This document shows positions 57,362 through 64,000 of a DNA stretch of 64,000 bases, piece by piece; position 1 is the stretch's first letter, and every line of letters starts with the position of its first letter. The notes beneath the pieces were generated by a model. It made no database searches and was not told the origin of the DNA. It saw only the letters and a program-made list of their open reading frames with translations. The translations under genes and the position numbers were made by a program. The stretch is from Humulus lupulus (taxonomy: Eukaryota; Streptophyta; Magnoliopsida; Rosales; Cannabaceae), in NCBI RefSeq assembly GCF_963169125.1, contig NC_084793.1, positions 45,193,578 through 45,257,577 of the forward strand, given 5' to 3'.

Positions 57362-60300
57362 TCATTGATAATACTTGCGCAAGTCTTCTCCATTCCAATA
57401 GCGAGGAATGAGATCTCCGTTTAAACGAGCAAGTTTGTATGTGCCTGGTTGAAGAATTTCTTCAATTTGATATGGACCTTCCCAGTTTGGTCCGAGTACT
57501 CCAGCAGCCTAATCGCGAGTGTTGAGAAAAACTCTTCTAAGTACCAAATCTCCCACGTCAAATTTCCTTTTGCGTACTTTAGAGTTAAAATATCGAGCGA
57601 CCTTTTGTTGGTATCCTGCAACTCGAAGTTGAGACTGCTCGTGCCTTTCGTTGACCTAGTCCAAAGACTCCATTAATAACTAATTGTTCATGCTCTGGTC
57701 GTATGTCAGCCTTCTATGTGATGGTGGATCTAACTTAATGGGTAACATGGCTTCATACCCATAAGCCAGGGAAAATGGCGTGTTGTAATGCCCTACTTCC
57801 TTAGAGCCGTTACTAAGTGAGTTTAAAATGTGCGATTAACTCGCTAAGCGAGGTTTTTAGAAAAAAAGTGTGATTTAAACAACAAGTCAAGGCTGTAATC
57901 ATATAAAAGTACTCCATTTCATTAAAAGTTCAAGAGTTTAACATTCGGGATCCCAAAATAAGGTTTATAAAATATTTACAATTCAAAATAGGTTTACAGA
58001 TGACTAATTATCAAAAACATAGTTTAATACAGCCATTTCTCAAAATGCCCCCAACCAAAGCAGTCGGGCAGGCCAAACATGTACGCGCCGCCCCCACGCT
58101 CTCCGTACTCATGGCTGGTTGACTTTCTCTTTGCCTTTACCTGCAACACAGAGCACCCGTGAGCCGAAGCCCAGCAAGAAAACTCATACAACACATAACA
58201 TATGCATATTATATAATCAACATATTAGACAAACCACAGACAAAACAGATAGTCCATCAGACTAAACAAGTACGGCCATGCCGTCCCGGAAGCGTTACCA
58301 AAGCCCGGGATCTCGGTCCTCACCGTAAGGATATCCCATGTATCCTTTGGGGTCTCACCCTAACCATAAGCACTCCATGTGCTAAGTGATATTCCCGGCC
58401 CCACTGCCATTCTCGGCCCTTCGCCGTTCCCGGCTCCTTGCCGTTCATTATGCTAAAACCACATATAGCATTCTCAAACAGCATACAAACATATAATAAC
58501 TCAATCAAGACTACATCCTAACAACAACACAACTTAGGACCACGCCCTGCAACAACACTATGGGTCCGTGCCCTGCTCTACGGGTGCTACAGTTTTCTTA
58601 CCTGTATCCCGAGCTTTCCGATGCACCAAGGTCACAAGCATGGTCCTCTATCACGAGCCTCTTCGAAATCCTAGTCACAATACATATAAAACACTTTTAA
58701 TACTAACCAATCTCAAAACCACTCCCGGAACTAATCCCGTACTCTCGGGACCTCTAAATCCCTAAAACAATGTATCAGAACCATCCCCCGAGCCCCCGGG
58801 CAAAAGCCTTAAAGATGCAAAATTTAATTGTCCAAAAATAGCCTAGGGCCATGGCACTCCCATCAAGGGCCGCGGCACCCAGGAGCTTTTCCCTCATCCT
58901 GATGCAAGCTTGCGCCGCGGCACCAAAGAACAGGGCCGCGACACCCCTATGCGAACCCAGATTTCTGGGTTTTCCCCTGCATTTTTCTCGAGCCAAAACA
59001 ACTCCAATTCAACCCAAACAAGTACCTAAGCCCCAAAATCAATTTAAAACCCCAAATGAAACCTTTAACAACCTATAAACATAAAAAACAAACTCAATTG
59101 CACAATCACACTCAAAATCCACTCTTGAGTTTCAAATTTCAAAAACTCAAACCATGGCTTCTAAGACCTAAACCAGAACTTGAAAAATATAATCCATGCC
59201 TCTAAAATCTCAAACCATACCAGATACGAAAGCTCAAAGATGACAAAAACTCTTACCTCAGTCAATAACTCAGCTTGAACTTCCTCCAATCCCAGCTTTA
59301 AACCAACTCCCCTTGATTATCAAGCTGAATTCTCATAACAAACCAGCCATAACTATCCTTCAATTTTCATTCTTACTTTCTAAAATCAAGCTTAAAACTC
59401 AATAAAACAGGGACAATTCTTACCTCAGAACAATCTTGATTCTTGTTTGGCTTCAACTGCTTCAACCACCTTGATTCCTCTCCTAAATCTCAAAATTCCC
59501 AACTCCCTTCCTTTCTTCCTTTTTGCCCTTAATTCTCCTCTTCTTTCAGCTAAAACTGAATTGCCCAAGTGAAATAACGTGAATGATCTTTCCCTTAGCT
59601 GAAGTAATCTAAATTCCTGCCAAAAGACCACTTTGCCCTTCCTTCTATTTCCCCTTCTAACTAAACCCCCAAGGCCTTTTTTGTCATTTCTACTCTCTTA
59701 CAATTCTACCATTTCTCATCTAAACTTGTTACTCTCAGCAGTTACTAATGGTTACTTAGGTTAATCAATCACCAATAACCATTAACCACTAATTCTCTAC
59801 CCAACTTACGAAATTCCCAAAGTACCCCTAGGCTCCTCTCGAGCCGGGTATAAAATCCAGTTGTGACCTTTAAGTTAACTAGCTCCCTAGGACTGTCTCG
59901 ACACGTGCATCACATTAATATCATCACACTCACGTGGCACAAATCACATAACACAATTATCACATTTATGCCCTCAGCGGGCTAAAATTACCAATTTACC
60001 CCTAGCATACAAACGGGGTCCACATGCATATTTATACCACTAAACATGCACTCTAATCACATATTCATTCAAATTCACACATATTATCATGTTAATCCAC
60101 TTATTACCCTCCAGGCAACCTAATCAAGGTCCTAAACCTTATTAGCAAATTGGGGTATTACACGTGTGGCCTGTTGCAGTTCGGTGAGGTGTCCTATACG
60201 ACCAAAGTACTTTTGGTAATTGTTCTAGCATGCTACCTTTGCTTCTTCGAGCCATTTCTTCAGTGTGTCCTTCAGAGTTTTGTTAACAGCTTCAACCTAT

Positions 60301-60797
60301 CTGTTAGCTTGTGGATGAGGGACTGACGAAAAGCTCTTTGTGATACCATGCCGCTCGCAAAAAAGGTCGCTGTCAAATTGTTTGCCATTATCTGAGACAA
60401 TTTTTTTCAGCAACCCATATCGACATACAATGTTTTTGACAAAGAAATCCAATACTTTCTTGGTCATGATTGTTGCAAGTTGCTCAGCTTCAGCCCACTT
60501 AGTAAAGTAGTCGACAACAACTATTATATACTTGACGTTCCCTTTTCGTGTAGGCAAAAATTCAATTAGGTCAATTCCCCAAACCGTGAATGGCCATGGG
60601 CTTTGCATCTGTTTGAGTTCATTTGGGGCTGCTTGAGGTATCTTGGAAAATCGTTGACATTTGTCACACTTTTTAACGAATTCCAAAGAATTTTTGATCA
60701 TTGTAGGCCAAAAATACCCTTGTCGGAGAATTTTCTTTGACAAACTTTGCCCCCCAGCGTGATCTCCATAGAAACCTTCATGTACTTCTTGCATCAA
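57362..60797 (-). pseudogene. pol fragment copy 2: integrase, split by a solo LTR
   Basis: The zinc-binding part and core are at 60797-60300 (MMQEVHEGFYGDHAGG, KKILRQGYFWPTM, FVKKCDKCQRFSK, WGIDLIEFLPTRKG, IVSDNGKQFDSDLF). The motif with the catalytic Glu follows at about 60300-60270. The rest resumes left of the insertion (57784-60162) and ends QAHTNLLV-like then TGA at 57362. Here the His/Cys zinc site is better preserved than in copy 1, but a stop lies after HPQANR at 60297 (TAG for CAG). Confidence 0.82.
57784..60162 (-). repeat. Solo long LTR inside pol of Tat-A copy 2
   Basis: This 2379-bp LTR runs on + from TGTAATGCCCTACTTCC to TTGGGGTATTACA, flanked by the TSD CGTGT (57779-57783 and 60163-60167). 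It is a diverged member of the TGTAAYG long-LTR group. Its frames are accidental. Confidence 0.88.
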
Positions 60798-61010
60798 TTC
60801 CTTAGCCTTTACCTTGGAGACACACCATTATAAAGGCATTGAGTATCCTTGTCTATACAAGACTCCATCGATCAAAATTAACCGAGTCGATTGCCTTTGA
60901 AGCACTCTCGCCTTATTCCTATTTGTTGGCAACAATCCTTGTTCGAGATATTGTATGATGGGAGTCATCCATGTATCGAACACTTGTATTACTAGCGAGG
61001 ATTCTTCTGC

Positions 61011-61957
61011 TTAAATGCTTGGTGCTAATAAACGTTCGACCAGTACTATGCTCAAAGTATCAACATCTTTGGCGCTTGCTAACTTGGCTAAGGCATCGAC
61101 GTTTGAATTCTGGTCGCGAGGTACTTGCTGGAGAGTATACTTCTCAAACTGTGCTAGTAAATCCTTTGCCTTATTTAGATAAGCAACCATCTTAAGACCC
61201 CTAGCCTGATATTCTCCAACAATCTGATTAAATACTAGCTGGGAGTCACTGTATATTTTTAGTGACTTTATGTTCATTTCCTTGTCTAGTCTTAATCCTG
61301 CGAGCAGAGCCTCATACTCAGCTTCATTGTTGGAGGCTGTAAAGTTGAATTTGATCATACAGTGAAACTGATGCCCTTCGGGGGTGATTAAGATTAGCCC
61401 TGCCCCCGAGTTATGCTCGTTAGAGGACCCATCTACGAACAGTTTCTAGGCGAGGGTTTAATTTTGTCATCGATCTCTATTATCGATTCGCTGGCAGGGA
61501 ATCCAGTGAATTCAGCGATGAAATCCGCCAAGGCTTGCCCCTTTATGGCTACTCGTGGTGCATATGAAATTTCAAACTGCCCCAACTCAACTACCCATTT
61601 TAATAGTCGACCAGTAGCTTTTGGTTTTTGTAAGACTTGCCGTAGTGGTTGGTCGGTGAGCACTATTATAGGGTGAGCTTGAAAGTAGGGTCATGGTTTT
61701 CTAGACGCTAGTATCAAGCAGTAAGCCAATTTTTGTATAGGCGAAGATCGTAATTCTGCTCCCACTAGCCTTTTTCTTATGTAGTATACTTCTTTTTGAA
61801 TGTTGCTTTCCTCTCTGATTAAAACAACACTAGCAGCATACTCTGTTATGGCTAAGTAGATGTACAAAGTCTCTCCTTCGACCGGCTTGGAAAAATGGGC
61901 GGTTGCGACACGTGGGCTTTGAGCGCCTAAAAATCCTGTTCGCATTCTTCTGTCCAT
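61011..61957 (-). pseudogene. pol fragment copy 2: dual RNase H region
   Basis: The gypsy-type RNase H is at 61957-61433 (YLAITEYAASVVLIREE, then LTDQPLRQVLQKPKATGR). The second, archaeal-like RNase H is at about 61400-61080 (FTASNNEAEYEALLAGLRL, SDSQLVFNQIVGEYQARG, LQQVPRDQNSNVDALAKL). It keeps Gln codons at two sites where copy 1 has TAG. It has its own TAG at about 61921 and a 1-base frameshift near 61890. Confidence 0.8.
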
Positions 61958-62002
61958 TCAAACTTTTTATTTCCTCTGAGTAGATTAAAAAATGGGACAC
62001 AC

Positions 62003-63188
62003 TTGTCTGTAGACTTAGATATGAATCTACTCAGGGCAGCAATTCTTCCTGTTAGGCTTTGCACATCTTTGACTTTGGCTGGTGACTACATCTCCATCAA
62101 TGCTCGAATCTTTTTGGGAGTGGCTTCGATTCCTCGCGAGTTTACTATGAATCCCAAAAAATTTCCTGATCCAACTCCAAATGAACACTTTAGAGGATTT
62201 AGTTTCATTTGATATTTGTTCAAGATGTTGAAGCATTCCTATAGGTCCTTGATGTGTTAACCGACCCTTTTTTACTTGACCAACATATCGTCGACGTAGA
62301 CCTCCATGTTGTTGGCGATCAACTCTTTGAACATGTGGTTGACTAGTCGCTGGTAAGCCGCACCAGCGTTTTTCAAACCGAAGGGCATTTCTTTGTAGTA
62401 GTAAAGTCCCATATATGTTCAAAAGCTAGTGTGATCTTCATCAGGTGGATGCATACTAATTTGATTATAACCGGAATACGCGTCCATGAATGATAAAATT
62501 TCATGTCTTGATGTTGCATCGACCAGCTGGTCAATTTTTGGATGTGGGAAAAAATCCTTTGGGCAGACTTTATTTAGGTTTGTGAAATCCATGCACGACC
62601 TCCACTTACCATTTAGCTTAGGAACTAGTATGGGATTAGAGACCCATGATGGATAAAATATTACCCTGATGAATCCATTTTCCTTCAGATTCTCAACTTT
62701 TTCTTTTAGGGCTTTAGATATATCTTTGTCCAGCATCCTTCTTTTTTGTTGTACAGGTGGATGATTTTTGTCTATGTTTAAGACATGGTTGATCACTGAT
62801 GGGTCTATCCCAACCATATCTTTATGCGACCAGGCAAAGACCTCCTGGTGCCTCCTTAGAAACTCCACCAGTTTGTTTTTTATAGTTGTCTCTAAGCTTT
62901 TACCAACACTTGCACAACCCTGGTCGGATCTTTCTCTTCTACTTGGACCTCCTCAAGGACCTCCACATACCCAATGTTTTCTTCAAAATCCCCAAAGCGA
63001 GGATCCGAATCCTTATCATCACTTTGGGCAATGCCCTATTTGGTGACTTGTTCACCTGATCGGGCTTGTGTCTCATTTACCTCTAGCAACCTTTTATCGG
63101 CTCCGCTTCCCGATCTGCCTCTTCTTGCCTTTGTGATCGAGGAATTGTAGCATTCCCTGGCTTCTCACTGGTTTTCCAACAAGCACCC
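62003..63188 (-). pseudogene. pol fragment copy 2: protease edge and reverse transcriptase
   Basis: Minus 62868-62419 holds the RT front half (KRRMLDKDISKALKEKVENL, WVSNPILVPKLNGKWRSCMD, FMDAYSGYNQI). The middle and thumb follow to about 62003 with frameshifts; the catalytic region reads Val-Asp-Asp near 62295. Bases 63047-63188 match the region after protease in copy 1 (bases 548-690), and the rest of protease is cut off by the next insertion. Confidence 0.8.
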
Positions 63189-64000
63189 TGTTGGTAAACT
63201 TATACATAATCTTTATTTATTTTCATGTAGATCTAATATTAAACAAGTTAATATGAGACAACCTAGAACATGTTTCTAAAATTGAATTCAAAGAGAAATA
63301 ATGATAAGAACACTTACATTATGCGCAGTGGAATGATTGAGTCCTTCCTTCAGTTTCTCTAATCCTTGTATCCTTTCTGTCGCAGAGTATTACCAAGGAA
63401 CTAAACAGTTCTTCAATTTTCTTCACAGTCTTCCAAAGTATCTTTAGAATCACCTAGACTAGGGTGGGCAATTCTCAACACATGAGATAGATACAGAGAG
63501 AAGAAGAGAAAAGAACAATGAGGCTTTAAAAATGACTATGTTTATAGAGGTAATCTAAAAACTATCAGAAAACTAGTGATTAAACTTATGTTTTCAACTC
63601 TTTCTTAGCATTCATTTTATAGACTCAATTAGTTCATTTATTTAATTAAAAAATCAATAAAATAATAGCCAATTAACAACCCTAGGTCAAAATTATCATG
63701 TGCTTTAGGCCCATGAAATTTCCCATTTGATTATAAGCCCATTGGACTTAAAATCAAGGCCTGTATTATTTTCTATTGATTTAATTGATTAAATAATTAT
63801 GGAAATCCTTTATCAAATTAATTATTTATAATTTGAACCTTGATTTAAACTTGTTTATTAATTTAGATACCAATTTATCTTAATTAATAAATTTTTCATA
63901 ATTTCTTTTTTCTTCTCTAAATTGTATAACTATCCAAGATTGACCTGGTCAACTTTGATAATTATAATTGATAATTGAATCAATTAATTGAGACTATCTA
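63189..64000 (-). mobile_element. LTR of another retrotransposon inserted in Tat-A copy 2 (continues beyond window)
   Basis: Homology to Tat-A pol ends exactly at a TG (TGTTGGTAAAC at 63189). Read on -, the sequence ends TTTACCAACA and carries a TATA-like CTATAAAATGAATGC at about 63608-63622, so it is probably the 3' LTR of a minus-strand, perhaps Copia, element. No coding region is in view. The right end and TSD are outside the window. Confidence 0.55.

Larger units (their letters stand above)
38577..63188 (-). mobile_element. Tat-A LTR retrotransposon, copy 2, reverse orientation, heavily interrupted
   Basis: Same family as 1-8845 but reading leftward. From left to right: 3' LTR (38577-39196), polypurine tract, aORF on +, spacer, pol on - down from about 63188. 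Homology to copy 1 stops at 63188 where another LTR element begins. It carries two large insertions, 41216-55172 (TSD AGAAA) and 57784-60162 (TSD CGTGT); without them about 8.3 kb remains. gag and the 5' LTR are beyond the window. Confidence 0.88.

Overview
The window is nuclear DNA of a flowering plant, almost certainly a dicot. It is AT-rich, contains GT-AG introns, and holds two plant-specific genes in an island surrounded by nested LTR retrotransposons. No bacterial or organellar genes were seen. The LTR families resemble those I associate with Rosales such as Cannabaceae, but that is only an impression.

Layout. (1) 1-8845 is the 3' part of a Ty3/gypsy Tat-lineage element, called Tat-A copy 1: a broken pol on +, an antisense multi-exon ORF (aORF) on -, a polypurine tract and a 3' LTR. 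It sits inside the 3' part of a second, diverged Tat element (Tat-B, 8846-19796), whose own aORF is split by a long-LTR solo insertion (12069-17984). That solo LTR carries a 1.9 kb palindrome and a smaller solo LTR. (2) 19797-25600 is AT-rich DNA with a probable Copia LTR remnant and two MITE-like elements. (3) 25600-33600 is the gene island: an ARIA/ABAP1-type Armadillo-BTB gene on + (19 coding exons, 710 aa) and, tail to tail on -, a P/U-type cyclin (2 coding exons, 224 aa) with a 5' UTR intron. (4) 33600-38576 is AT-rich intergenic DNA with MITE-like repeats. (5) 38577-63188 is Tat-A copy 2, in the opposite orientation. Its aORF is split by a 13.96 kb Tekay-like chromovirus with both LTRs (41216-55172), which itself contains two solo LTRs. 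Its pol is split by another solo LTR (57784-60162). (6) 63189-64000 is the end of a further LTR element inserted into copy 2.

Most boundaries rest on TG...CA ends plus matching 5-bp target-site duplications (TSDs) read directly: AGAAA, GAAGA, CTAAT, CGTGT, GTAGG and ATGGC. These give an explicit insertion order.

How the parts work. The two host genes both belong to cell-cycle or ABA-signalling families, and each has an E2F-like site near its 5' end. The retroelement coding regions are all decayed by stops and frameshifts, so none looks able to move itself. The most unusual structure is the aORF of Tat-A. It is opposite in sense to pol, has its own TATA box, a 5' UTR intron and internal introns, and keeps the same exon layout in both copies.
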